From Cololabis saira (taxonomy: Eukaryota > Chordata > Actinopteri > Beloniformes > Belonidae): 64,000 nucleotides of DNA. Shown in pieces: positions 51,900-62,679 of this stretch. Location: the NCBI RefSeq assembly GCF_033807715.1, contig NC_084599.1, positions 8,202,125-8,266,124 of the forward strand, given 5' to 3'. The translations under genes and the position numbers were made by a program. Position 1 is the first letter of the stretch, and each line of letters begins with the position of its first letter. Under the pieces are notes generated by a model, which ran no database searches, was not told where the DNA came from, and saw nothing but the letters and a program-made list of their open reading frames with translations.

Positions 51900-52512
51900 T
51901 TGTCTTGTAAACAGAGAGTCTTGTCTTTTAAGTCAGCACTCTCTTCACCACAACAGTCTGGTACAGTGAGTCCCAAATTACTGCAGACATTGTACATATC
52001 TATGTCAATCCTTGCTCCACGCTCCCTTCACCTATGAAAAAGAAACATAGATACTTAAACTCCTCCACTTGAGGCACCTTACCCTCAGTGCGTAGAATGT
52101 ATTCCACCCTTCTTCAACTAAGATGGTCTCAGACTTGGAAGTGCTCATTCTCTTCCACATTGGTTTACCCACACTGAACAGTGAGAGCTAAAGACACTGG
52201 TTCCTTGATGTCAGCAGGACATAATCTGCAAAAAGCAGAAGTGAACTCTGAGGACCACCAAACATGTAATCTCAACTCTTTGACTGAACCTTTAAATTCT
52301 GTCCATTAAATTTATGAACAGAATCAGTGAAAAGGGGCAGCCCTGGCTCAGTGCACCTGAAGGATACAGTTAAACACATTCTCCAAGTCCACAATGCATG
52401 TGAACGGGTTGGGAAAACATCCATGCTTCCTCCAGGACTCTGATAAGGGTATAGAGGTGATTCACTGTTCCATGGCCCGGGTAAAACCCACAATGTTCCA
52501 CCTGAATTCAAT
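51900..52512 (-). pseudogene. Reverse transcriptase remnant of the Rex3-like LINE
   Basis: The RT palm is recognisable in broken frames. The catalytic box normally reads FADD, but here the codons at 52221-52232 (complement) read FADY in the local LLLFADYVLL, so the second catalytic aspartate is lost. Downstream text such as the complement of AACTCCTCCACTTGAGGCAC (52057-52076) and of GACCATAGGTGAGG (51872-51885) follows the family order. Upstream the domain is interrupted by the hAT element. Known RTE enzymes act in target-primed reverse transcription, and this copy cannot. Confidence 0.8.
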
Positions 52513-53663
52513 TAGGGCTGCAACGATTCGTCGACGTTGTCGACAAAAATCGATAATCAAAATTGGTGACGATGAATTCCATTGTCGACAATTGTCGCCA
52601 GACATGTTTTTCCAATGGAGTGAGGCGTCTCACTTCAATACAATTTCTGTCGAGTCGCGCATGCACGACAGCGTCTGAGCGCAGCTGCGGGTAATAAAAC
52701 TTTGATAAAAAATAAAATAAAAAAGTTTGGGAGCATTTTAGCCTCGATACGGTGAATAAAAAGATGACTTGCAAGTTTGCAAAGCCGACGTTACTTATCA
52801 AGGGAGCACGTCGGTAATGCATTTGAAGAGAAAGCACGTCGGAGTGCTGAACGAAACGGACTCGCCTTGGTAAGATATTAAGCCTATTTTGGCTTTAAAA
52901 GAAAGCTTTAACGTTATGCCTGACAAAGTATTAAATTAAGTCAGATATTTGGAGAAACTGCGTTTAGTGTCTGGGGCGCATCTTGGAAGAGAGACGCACG
53001 GGACCCCAGTCGGTCAGCAGCATTCTCTCCCTCCACAGCAATGTAATGGCCAAGCGATTCATTTGTTAAATTAATTTGTTTCATTCTGAACTTTGTTTAT
53101 TTTATGTTATTTATTAGTATTATTTGAGCCACTCACAGCTACTCTCGTTGCTATAATCTCAATCACATAATTGATGCAGCGCGAAAGGCGAAAAAAGGCT
53201 TGTGCGCTGATGACAATGATGAATTTGTATCTGACTTTCAGTCAGGTGCCTATGAACTGTCAATTATCCATCAAACTCCACAATGATCATGTTAACATTA
53301 AATCAGATAGATTTGTCTGGACTTTTCTCTTGCGGGACGGGAGAAGACTAAATCAATGCATCTTTATTGTGCGCCGTGCGGGCATGAATTCTCAGAGTTT
53401 TGCGGGAGGGGCGGGAGTGGAACACACACGTTGCGGTCGGTAATGGTCAGAAATTCAGCGGGAGCAGGATGAAGAAAACAGCCCCGCTATATCGGGGCTC
53501 TAGTGTCATCTTTTCTAGTGTTATCATTTGCCACATAATTAATGCAACCTCATACTAAATTAAAAAAAAAATTACTAATTATCCGATTAGTCGACTAATC
53601 GTTTCAATAGTCGGTGACTAGTCGACTATTAAAATAGTCGTTAGTTGCAGCCCTAAATTCAAT
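52505..53663. mobile_element. Non-autonomous hAT transposon (1143 bp) with perfect 8-bp target duplication
   Basis: The terminal inverted repeat TAGGGCTGCAAC (52513-52524), complement GTTGCAGCCCTA (53644-53655), is flanked by exact AATTCAAT copies (52505-52512 and 53656-53663). An 8-bp duplication with these ends is diagnostic of the hAT superfamily. Subterminal regions carry repeated GTCGAC palindromes (52530, 52539, 52584; 53590, 53621), a typical arrangement for transposase binding. The only coding trace is a BED-type zinc-finger fragment. It sits inside the Rex3-like LINE. Confidence 0.93.
52760..52850 (+). pseudogene. BED-type zinc finger remnant inside the hAT element
   Basis: Plus-strand codons give MTCKF and, after a one-base frame change near 52780, KADVTYQGSTSVMHLKRKH. 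The pattern (Cys, spacing, Ser-Thr-Ser, then His-Leu-Lys-Arg-Lys-His) is the BED finger that heads many hAT transposases and binds their ends. The second cysteine codon is hit by the frameshift. No RNase H-like catalytic domain follows within the element, so this is a deletion derivative. Confidence 0.7.
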
Positions 53664-54678
53664 GTTTGAGTATCAACCACCAGACACTCTTCTCCAACAT
53701 CACTGCACATAAATTACCAGTTACCTTGTAGCTGGTCACACTCTCCGGTCCCTAGTCCTAGAAAAGTGGAACCACACATCAGTCCAATAGACCAGTGCCC
53801 TGCCCTTGATTTTTATGTAATGTTGCAGAGGCATGTCAACCAAGAGAGGTCCTACAGCATCCAGAGCCACAAGGAACTTAGGGTGCATCTCATCCACCCC
53901 ATGAGAGCTGACACTGTTTAGTTTTTTTAGCTATGATCTCAGCCTCAGTTATGGATGACCCCACTTCTGAGTCCACCAACTTTCTTCCTATGTGGATGCA
54001 AAGCAGTGCTTTCTCTGCCTGGGACTCACAACGAGTCCCAAATGATGATCAAGCTTGATATAACTAATTTTTCAGCTTGATGGCCTCTCTCATGGGTTCA
54101 AGGATAGTCACCATTATTGACACTAACAAACGTGTGGCCAAAAAGTCAACAATGAAGACACAACACATAGCCCATATGACTATCGGTAATTCCACTCCAT
54201 TCCAACAGCTTTTACCTTGGGCATCTCGAGAGTGCGGGAAGATCCAGGGCTCTTGAGGAAACTGGATCCACAATCCATGCGTACATTGAAGTGAGTCCAA
54301 CAATACATCTAATCAGTGCTTCCCAATCTTAAGGGCAAACCAACTTTTCTTTCCTGTCAGAGAGGTGACATTTGATGTCCAAAGAGCCAGTTTCAGTAAG
54401 CGAGGGTCAGACACCAAGGCACATGTCTTTGACTTACACTTGTGCCTTATTGGACCTGACCCATATGGTCCTTCTTCCAGGTGGTGGGACCACAAAAGGG
54501 CAAACCCACATTAAACCCAAAGAAGCTCCAACGATGAAGTCCATTCAAACAAGTTCATGGCTAAGACTCCAGAATGAGACACAGTGTTTCCTAGGGAACC
54601 CTACCAGGGGTAATTGTCCCTGAAAATATTGTTCCTAGGATCATTAGGCATATACATTTCTCCAGCAGGGAGGATTCG

Positions 54679-55249
54679 CTAAATTGTTAGTAAACTGTGG
54701 ACATTTTTCAATACATCTCTGTCTGCAAGCTGAGCTTTGATGCAATCAAGTACACTGCTGCTCCACATGCGGTAAGACCTACATGCGTCCTTGCATCCTC
54801 CAAAGTAAGTTCTCCCGAGACATACTGGCCAAGAAAGAACTTCCCAAGTTTGAGAAACAACCACTGACTATTTCAGAGTCAGATTTACAAATATATGAAC
54901 CCAATACAGAAACTTAAATTCAACATTCAGTTGGAAGCTTGCAGGATTTTATACTCTCATAGGTCTACATTTTTTAATCATTGTAAAATAAATTTTAGTA
55001 ATTTAAGAATCTCATTAAAATAGGACATTTTAAAAACACCTGACATAATATAATACGCATTCAAAACAAGTACGTAAAAAAAATTATGCATAGTCTCACC
55101 TTAACTTGTAAATGAGCCCAGTAGCCTATCCTCCTAGACAAAATGAACTAAGATGTTGTTACTGTTCTACAATGAGATTAAAAGTGGTACATCTGCAGTT
55201 GAATTTAAAAACATCTCTGACTTTGTAGTAAACGTCCTCTTCATCTTCT
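54679..55249. other. AT-rich spacer with first copy of a 63-bp repeat
   Basis: Between the LINE 5' end and the hAT transposase relic. Contains the 63-bp repeat copy at 54796-54858. Otherwise nothing is recognised. Confidence 0.4.
54796..54858 (+). repeat. 63-bp direct repeat, copy 1
   Basis: Starts TCCTCCAAAGTAAGTTCTCC. It aligns without gaps to 56550-56612, with 56 of 63 positions identical. The two copies lie on either side of the hAT transposase relic. They are probably two copies of an interspersed repeat, or old long-direct-repeat ends. Confidence 0.85.
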
Positions 55250-56420
55250 TATAGTTTTTAAAGTCTCACCGTCTCAAGGGAGATTATTTCCAGGGATGAA
55301 AGTCTTCTTTGGTCAGTCTGATTCCGACTGTATGTGGTATGTTGAGTCTTTTCAAAGCACAGAATAACCTTTCCATGGACACTATTGTAGTTGGTATAGT
55401 AACACCAACTGCAGTCACTTTGTCACCTCAGGAACAGTCTACATCAGATCATCCAGGCCAAAAAACTGAAAAGCCATCCAGAGGATTTGAATTTACTCCT
55501 TGCTTCTTTTGAGTGATTTAGTTTGATGAGATCAGCCTTTAACCTAACATAATCAAAAAGAAAACCTAGCATTGTTTGATTGGCTCTGCAGCTTGGTATC
55601 ATCAAAATGTAATGCCCATTACTCTGTTTTGCAGCACTCTGAAGACCACATTGGTCTCTCTCATATGCCATAATAAAAAAGCATGTTGTTGCTTTTGACA
55701 GCCACCAATCATATACAGTGGCCATCAATAGGATGTCAATATCCCAATTATCTAAATTTTCGCTCATAATAAGGAATACAGCACACAGATGTGACCGGTA
55801 CGTGCTTATTGTCTGCAACAGGCTAGAATTTGGGCTCCATCTCGTGGGCACCGGTCTTGGTAAACACTTCTTCATAACATCAACCACTAAGTGGGTGCAC
55901 TTTGTGTGTATGCTGAAATATCTGCCTAGTTGTTTCATTGATTTTGTTTTATTGTTAAAGGTCTACACTTAGGCATGCATTTTGCTGTATGCAAAAGCAC
56001 TAAGTTTAATTTGTGTGAATAAGAGTGGATAAATATGACCTTAGGCACCTTTTCTTTCATCTTGGGCTGCACCCCATTGGCCCTGATGCCATCACAGACG
56101 CTCTATCATAAATCTGAGCTACCAGTTTATCAGCACATTCATATTTCTTCAACACTCAGAAGGGATACTTGGCTACAGAAGGAGGTTGTCTGTCATCACT
56201 CACATCACCAAATCCCAAAAACGCCTCCTTCACTTCACAGGCCACCTCAGTTTTAGCCACATAACGCAAATGGACAGCGATACAGACATTATTTGAGACA
56301 TCTTGTCTATTTCTCCAGGAACAAATGGTGCTGGATTGATATCCTTTTTTGATATCATATTGAATTAACTTCTTAAATGAATGTGTCCTGTATTCCACCA
56401 GAAAACAGTGCACATTTCTA
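55250..56420 (-). pseudogene. hAT transposase pseudogene, DUF4371/ZMYM1-like type
   Basis: Three regions appear in the right order on the minus strand. (1) 56413-56156 holds AVHLRYVAKTEVACEVKEAF, then LGFGDV, resembling the DUF4371 segment of hAT-derived proteins (RYV...REEFLGF). (2) The 164-codon frame 55938-55444 has PTRWSPNSSLLQTI near its start (TRW at 55837-55845), the conserved RW block that follows the catalytic core's first part. (3) 55377-55273, in two frames, reads SMERLFCALKRLNI and RRLSSLEIISLE, the C-terminal hAT dimerisation motif. Intact proteins run 600-800 residues, so about half is missing. Frameshifts separate the parts, and no complete catalytic triad is visible. Family assignment is from motif memory, not a search. 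Confidence 0.7.
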
Positions 56421-56484
56421 AATGTCTAGCTAGCCTTTCATCTTTATAAGAAAAAAACATGTAAAAATTATCTGTAGTTGCCAC

Positions 56485-56950
56485 AATATGGGCAACCCAA
56501 GAACCGTAAAACATGACGTGAGGGGGTGACCCACTGACTGTGGTTCAAGTCTTCCAAAGCACATTCTCCCGAGTCATACTTGCCAAGAAAGAACTTGCCA
56601 AGTTTGAGAAACTTTACTGTTTGTATCTGGTCAGCTGACAAGCTAAAAACATTCAGACAAAATTGTTTACCATTTGAATGCGTTCAGCGTTGGCTTCATC
56701 GCAGTCTTCCACGTGTTCATACCTCTGCTAAGCAGCCACATTAAACTCCCCCAACTCTTGTGCTTTCTTAGTATATAATCTAAGTCAGCAAAAAATCTCA
56801 TTTAAATCACTCACTGATTTTCCTAAAGCCACGTTGATTGGTAAACTTTAACTCTTCTTCTTCTTTTCAATTTTTGAGGTAAGACTGGAAATGCTAACCG
56901 CTGTGCTACCGTCTGATGTGATGTTTTGCTGTTCTTGGGTTGCCCATATT
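56485..56950. mobile_element. 466-bp inverted-repeat element (MITE)
   Basis: The terminal inverted repeats are 30 bp (56485-56514 and 56921-56950), identical at 28 of 30 positions, starting AATATGGGCAACCCAAGAAC. There is no coding capacity. The second copy of the 63-bp repeat lies inside. No convincing target duplication flanks it. If the outermost bases belong to the target, a TA-type duplication is possible but not shown. Confidence 0.8.
56550..56612 (+). repeat. 63-bp direct repeat, copy 2
   Basis: Gap-free partner of 54796-54858. It is internal to the 466-bp inverted-repeat element, so that element or its progenitor carries this sequence. Copy 1 may then be a fragment of the same family. 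Confidence 0.85.
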
Positions 56951-59900
56951 AGAAGATCTCATACTATAATTGCAGTTTGGCTAGAAAACAAGTTGTACTA
57001 AAGAGGTTGTTTTTTTTTTTTAATCTGAGCTTTGTGAACGGTAATATTTAGTCTTCACTGTTTGTTGAAAGTTAAATCTGGGTTCCAAACATCTTAGCGC
57101 AATTTCTTTAAATATAAGTTGGTGATCTTTCATGTTTGCTGATGTTTTTGGTTAATAAAATCTAATTTTGGTCCAGACATTGTCACACGTTGAGAACATA
57201 AAGCAGGTTTCTCATCGAGCAGCCAGGCTTGAAGAGAGTTATCATCTGTCCTGTTTGAAGCAAACCTTTAGCTCTGGCATTGGTCTTCCGTTATTTATCA
57301 CTTCCTGTTTTGACTGTAGGTCCAGTTTTGACATTTTTCAGCTTAGATATTGAATCTTCAATTTTTCAGTCAGTGCAAAAGAAAGAAAAAAAAGCAGAGT
57401 GCTGCAGTGCACTTGACTTTCTGATTTTATCTTTAACCGGTGTATTGGCGCTTTCTCTGAGGTCTGCGTAGATGAAGAGCAACAGCAAAACTGTCTGCTC
57501 ATGTATGCCATCATCCACGAGGCAGAGGTCAGGGCAGTTCTCTGTTAGATTAGCAAGACAATATGTTATCTACATGCACAAAGTATTTTACCTGGAATAT
57601 GGAAAGGGATGGCACTCAATAGAAGTGCATACAAGCTTACATACAGTGAAACTGCAACAGGACCAAGTGAATTCCACAGATTACATGGGTTGTCAATGTC
57701 TTCTCTGTATTTTAACAGGAAATGTGAAAATTCTGCAATTTTAACTGTAAATACGACTGAAACGATACATTTACGGGCAAACACTTAAAAAAATGGGCCA
57801 TCCAAGTGTTTATTTTGTTTTTCTTCAGAGCTTAGAAAAAAGTCTGGATGTTCAAAGAGTTTTTCTAATGATTAAAGTCAACAACTCCTCACCGATGAAA
57901 GCTGGCCACGGAGGACCATCGGTGATCATCAACAATCAATACTTGCATTACGGGTTTTTTTTCCCCTCACAGACTTGATTAAAGATATAAATACCCACTG
58001 CTGTTTCCTGTCTTGTCAAGTTTCGATCCAGTCTTTAAGTGTGTTGTTTTTATTGTTTAGTTTTTCTTTTTTATCATTGTAGCGCTGCCTAATAATTTTT
58101 TTTTACTATCAAATCATACCATCTCATGAAACCGAGATACAAGACAAGGATTCAAACTCAGATGTGCTTAATCCCACTAAACCTATACATTACACCTAAA
58201 TTTCATCGAAGAAAAAATTACCTATTTGTTGTTGAATTTCACAACTGTGAGTAAATAGAGTATACTATAGACAAATGACGTACATGTAGATTCCATAAGA
58301 GATAAAAAATCACCACCTGGCTGTCTCTGTTAGCCAGAAACCAGTCAGCTCACTATTCTCATTATGTTCATGGTGTGTTTAAGACACCAGAGAGGACCAG
58401 GTCAAAGGAAGAGGTAGATAAACGTTGGTTTTTACTCTCTGGATGGATCCAGAGTGATGGAGAAAGTGAAAGTAAATGGTGGACTGGTTTTTACTCTTTG
58501 GCTATGAGACACAGGATACAGAGATGCAGAGTGTTCAATCAAGGGACCGGAGAGAAAATGTCTTTTACTCATTGACAAGAACTATAAAAAAAGAAATGGG
58601 ATGCAAGACATTAAAGTTGGAATCTTATTGTTGAACTTGTAAGTAATGTCTTACAATCAGTACCTGGATTTGCTGCAGTTTCTTGCTTTTGATGTGGAAA
58701 TAGTCCCCTCTGTAATTTTGTTGTTGTTTAGTAGCTTGCAAACATTAGATATTTGCAGTCAGGTGTCTGGATTGATGACTTGACATCTGAGTGCAATGTG
58801 TTCTACTGAAATTTGCAGTTTTTTTGGTGTGTTGACCCCTGTAGAACTGCATAGGGTGCGGCATGCAAAGCAAGTTTCATGTTGTGTGTATAGCGAATTT
58901 TGTTTACTAGCTATTACTAGCTAGCTTTGTTAACCTGGTGCTTGCTTTTGACCGTTTTCCACTGATTTTGGAACGCTATTATGTCTTGTGTGCAGTGCTT
59001 TTGTTTAGCATGGCTAGAGAAAAATTAATAATAAATAAAATACATTCAGAAGACGCATGTCTATTTGTTACAATGTGGAGGCTAAATTGCAGCTAACTAT
59101 GTTGAAAGCTGGGATTTCACCATCAGCTGCTGTTGCGATGTGAGTTTCTTTTTCTTCTTTGATAGTGTATTGTTGGTTCTAGACGCTTGATTTCTTTTCC
59201 ATTGATATTAGGCTTCAACAGTAGTCTGAAGGTTGACTTTTTAACCTTTAGACTTCCACAGCCATAGTTACATTTTTATTTGATACCCGCGGCTCAAACT
59301 CTGGATTTTCTTTAGTCATTCAGGCTTCGTAATTCTTTTTATGGCGGTTGTGCAAATACAGCGCTGCAAGCATGTCGTCTGGTTGAGAGTGCCACTTGTG
59401 CTGCACCAAAAGGTAAAGTGCACAATGAGCACATTTGCTTCAAATACTGTACTATCATTTTCAGAGTGGGGGATCATAATATTCAAATCCGTATTTAACC
59501 TTTCAAGGCAGGAGGATTATGCAGCAAAGTCTCCATTCCGAGCAGTTTCCTCGCCCCCTACTCCCCTGCCATAATAATGATCATTATCATCATTGTGTGA
59601 AAAGAGGATTATCATATCGTTATATAAACCCAGGAACACCCCTACTATTATGAAGTAATTTCACTCTCATCACTGGACCGGCACTGTGTATGACATTCAG
59701 CTGAGCTGTCACAGGTGACCATGGCAGTCCTCAATCATTCTCTGAGCTGCCAGAGTCCGCTATGAAGGAGGATAGAGAGGCAGTGTCTCACCTGAACCGC
59801 GAAATGGAGAACATGGAGGGTTCCGGCTGAAAACTAGGGCCTGACAGAGGTCCTGTTATTTTTGTAAAAACTTTCTTTTCAATCATAATAAAGAACAATG

Positions 59901-61126
59901 GACACGCTAGTATAATGAGTAATCTATTGCCTTTCTGGTATTTATCCATTAAATGAATGATTGCATCACAATGTCTTTCCCCCTTCTGCAGTTAGAGAAC
60001 TGGTAGTAATAAGAAATGAAAATACTGTGTCATTATGTCCTCATAGTGACACTAAGGTACATGGCTATTACTTACCCTTCTCATTTTTGTATGCCCTAAC
60101 CTGTGTTTTCCTGTGTTTGGTGAGTTAGCCAAGATACAGAGTCTCCTGTGGGCCTTTTTGGCCAAAGTGGTTCTAGTGATGGTTCAGAGCCAGTGCCTCA
60201 CTTAAAACACATTTTTTGGCAACCAACAGAAAAGAATATTATATTGTAAAAGACTGAACCTAATATCAGAAAGGAAAGACAGGAAGAGGTGTGATCACCT
60301 GCACCAAACGGCCTCAGGATGGGATTCATACCTGGACCAACTATGATAAGGACCTTCAACCTTCATGGACGGGGTTCCCACCCAAGCAGTAGAGCTGCTG
60401 GCATCCAAGTACAAAACACATTTGGCAGCAAAATGACACACTAACCAGTGTGAAGAAGACATTTTAAATCATAAACAGAGCAACTGTAGCCTCTAGTCTG
60501 CTTTATTTAAAAGACAAAAACAAAGACAAAAGCGCTTTCACATGGAAGCGAACTGGAAGCAGTGGAAGAAGTTGTAAAACTGACAGCCAGTGTTTGTGGA
60601 CAACGCACTTCAAAGCAGCGTCCCACTCCCACGCGGTGGGAGATGCTAACTGTTAGCGGACGTTAACATTGTTTAGCATCAAAATAGCAAAATCCACCCA
60701 ATGCAACGTTGGACTCCCGTTCGGGTCGTCTTGCAACAACCGTATATCGCTTTATGGTACTATGACACAAATCAACAACCCTGAAACTAGCTCACAGAGC
60801 TACTGTCCACATCGTAGCAGAGGTGACTAGGAAATTCAAGAAAGCAATGACAGAGAAAACGTCGCACTGAGCAAGAGAGAGTCCGACACCCCTAGGGGGA
60901 CCTTCTGAGCTAAAAGTAATTTTTTTTAGATTCAAGAATAGCTGTTGACACTAAATACAAGCTACTGTGACGTAAAAGACATAAAAAAATATATCTCAAA
61001 ATATTTGACAGTGTTATTTTCTGATGAGGATCCAAAAATCTTATACTGTGTCAGTACCATTAAACAATATGCCTCTCAAGTAGAATTTACCCCTGTTAGC
61101 GACTGAGGATTTGTATTAATTCTTTA
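56951..61126. other. Intergenic DNA, about 4.2 kb, no firm features
   Basis: No supported gene. TTTTTACTCT repeats twice in the 58428-58500 area. The stretch from 60480 to 60920 is less AT-rich and contains the inverted pair CCCACTCCCACGCGGTGGGAG and short palindromes, suggesting an old mobile element that I cannot name. Confidence 0.4.
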
Positions 61127-61855
61127 ATGCACCCTTGGTTTGCATACGGAGGCAGTGTCTTTCCTTTAAGGGACACTAGCACCATATTGTGGATAAAGTC
61201 AGCATTACTGGACACTTATTACAAAAACTACCCAAAGCAAGTGACAAACAAATACACAGCTTATTTAAAAGGAGCCTTTCTTTCACTTTCCACATCTAAT
61301 TATTTGCACTGCGCAGCACGCTGTCATTTTCACACTCAGTCGCGAGGTCATTTCTGTCACTCCCAAGAACCCCAATGTGTTTTCCTCTCTGTACGTACAG
61401 TCTTAAACATATGGACTCTTTTAATTAAATCATGCTTTGACTCAGTTCTCCTCAGTCTTATTGACAGCAAGGTCATTAAACTATTAAAAGGAGTCACAGG
61501 CAAAATTGTTGTGAGCAGATTGAGGCAAGAAAGGTTAATTAATCGGCCATTGCTTCTCTTTACCGCAAGCAAAGCAGCATTCTTCCATCCCAGACAGGCC
61601 GTTGTGAGAGAATGTGCTCTCGCCCCCTCGTTCTACACAAGATGTGTGCGCATGCAGCGCTCTTTCTGTGCTGAGGTGGAAGAAAGGGTTTATCTTTCAA
61701 ATACTACCTTTTTTTTTCCCTTTCCACAATGCCAATACAAAACTGTGACCTCTTCCTGTGAACTGTGCAATACAGTAAAACTATGGAAACAAAAGCAGAG
61801 CGATAAAAACCCCTGTGGACAAATCATTTTAAAGTACTTTAAAGATAATGCTTAA
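61127..61855 (+). other. Longest open frame of the window (242 codons), coding status unproven
   Basis: It is uninterrupted from ATG to TAA for 729 bp, unusual for DNA of this composition. The conceptual product is Ser/Cys/Phe/Leu-rich with scattered Cys and His. It has no repeated finger spacing, no signal peptide and no domain I recognise. Local text (GGTTAATTAATCGGCCATTG, TTACCGCAAGCAAAGCAGC) looks like conserved non-coding regulatory sequence instead of exon. No splice-site pair, transposon end or poly-A signal is tied to it. It could be a chance frame over an enhancer, an orphan gene or a retrocopy of an unfamiliar gene. Confidence 0.2.
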
Positions 61856-62679
61856 GCAGTTAGATTCTGTACATGCATGTTGTTTTTTTCTTATTATTAT
61901 TTCTGTATCCTCAAAGGGTCAGGGCTCGTTGTCAAATCTACTGTACATAATTAGCTCTTAATAAGACATTGGGAAATTAACTGTATTTTCCTTGCACAAT
62001 TTAAAAAAAAAAAGCCAAGCCATCTCAAAGGTATGCAGAGTGCAAAACATCGCATTGCTTCCACATGCGTGACATCCACGGCTTTAGCGTTTATACTTTT
62101 ATCCACATATTATTGTACAGTAGCTGTACTTTCCACTAAATATACATTGACTTGACACAGACATTACTGAGGGATGTAAAAGATCATCATGACTTTTCAA
62201 AAAGACAGTCAGTGAAAAAAAATGTAATCTCCACATTCTTCTTCAAACTACACCTTCACCTTCCTGGTAAGATTTTGCGGTAGATTGCAGACGAGATTGA
62301 ATCTGTATTGTGGCTACAATCACTGCTCTCTATTATAACTGCCTTTGCATCAGACAATACAGTGATTTAACTGTAGACAGCTCTGATGGATTTAACAACA
62401 GCTGGAAGTGATACTTTCCAGATCTCGAGAATTTTATCTTCTCAGTACCTGCTGCAGGAATTTCACAACAATGTCCCACTGTTTTGTCTGTGAGTTATCT
62501 TCAAAAGTTCACCTTCTTTGAGATAATCTCATCATACGGTATATATACTATAAATACAGAAACTAGTAACATCACAAAAGCTGAGAGATGCTTTAAAGAG
62601 CTGGAAAAGAGGGGGGGGGGGGGGGCAAGCTTCTTCCTACAGTCTCATACCACAACATTAAAAAAAAAGCTTAAGCAAA
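61856..62679. other. Unique intergenic DNA with a 15-bp G run
   Basis: A G homopolymer at 62611-62625. Otherwise nothing is recognised. Confidence 0.5.

Larger units (their letters stand above)
51497..54678 (-). mobile_element. Rex3-like (RTE clade) LINE, dead, split by a hAT insertion
   Basis: On the minus strand this is a degenerate copy of the teleost Rex3/RTE-type non-LTR retrotransposon, in two parts (54678-53664 and 52512-51497). The 5' UTR-like text (CTACCAGGGG, TTCCTAGGATCATTAGG) is at 54600-54650. An endonuclease start reading LALWTSNVTSLTGKK lies near 54340-54400. Spacer/RT N-terminal text follows, then the RT palm and thumb, ending in a 3' region with GGGGCAGCAGCC at 51501-51512. 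The phrase AGTGAAAAGGGGCAGCCCTG (52326-52345) matches the well-known Rex3 RT primer site. Both extremities are present but only about 2.0 kb of an expected 3.2 kb remains, so large internal deletions occurred. The usual (GATG)n tail is absent. Confidence 0.85.

Noticed and set aside
52394..52837. Open frames of 94 and 109 codons spanning the LINE/hAT junction
   Set aside because: They cross the insertion boundary and combine unrelated antisense LINE and hAT sequence, so they cannot be a gene.
54313..54495. 60-codon endonuclease-like frame as a functional gene
   Set aside because: It holds only the first part of the LINE endonuclease. The catalytic remainder is deleted or frameshifted.
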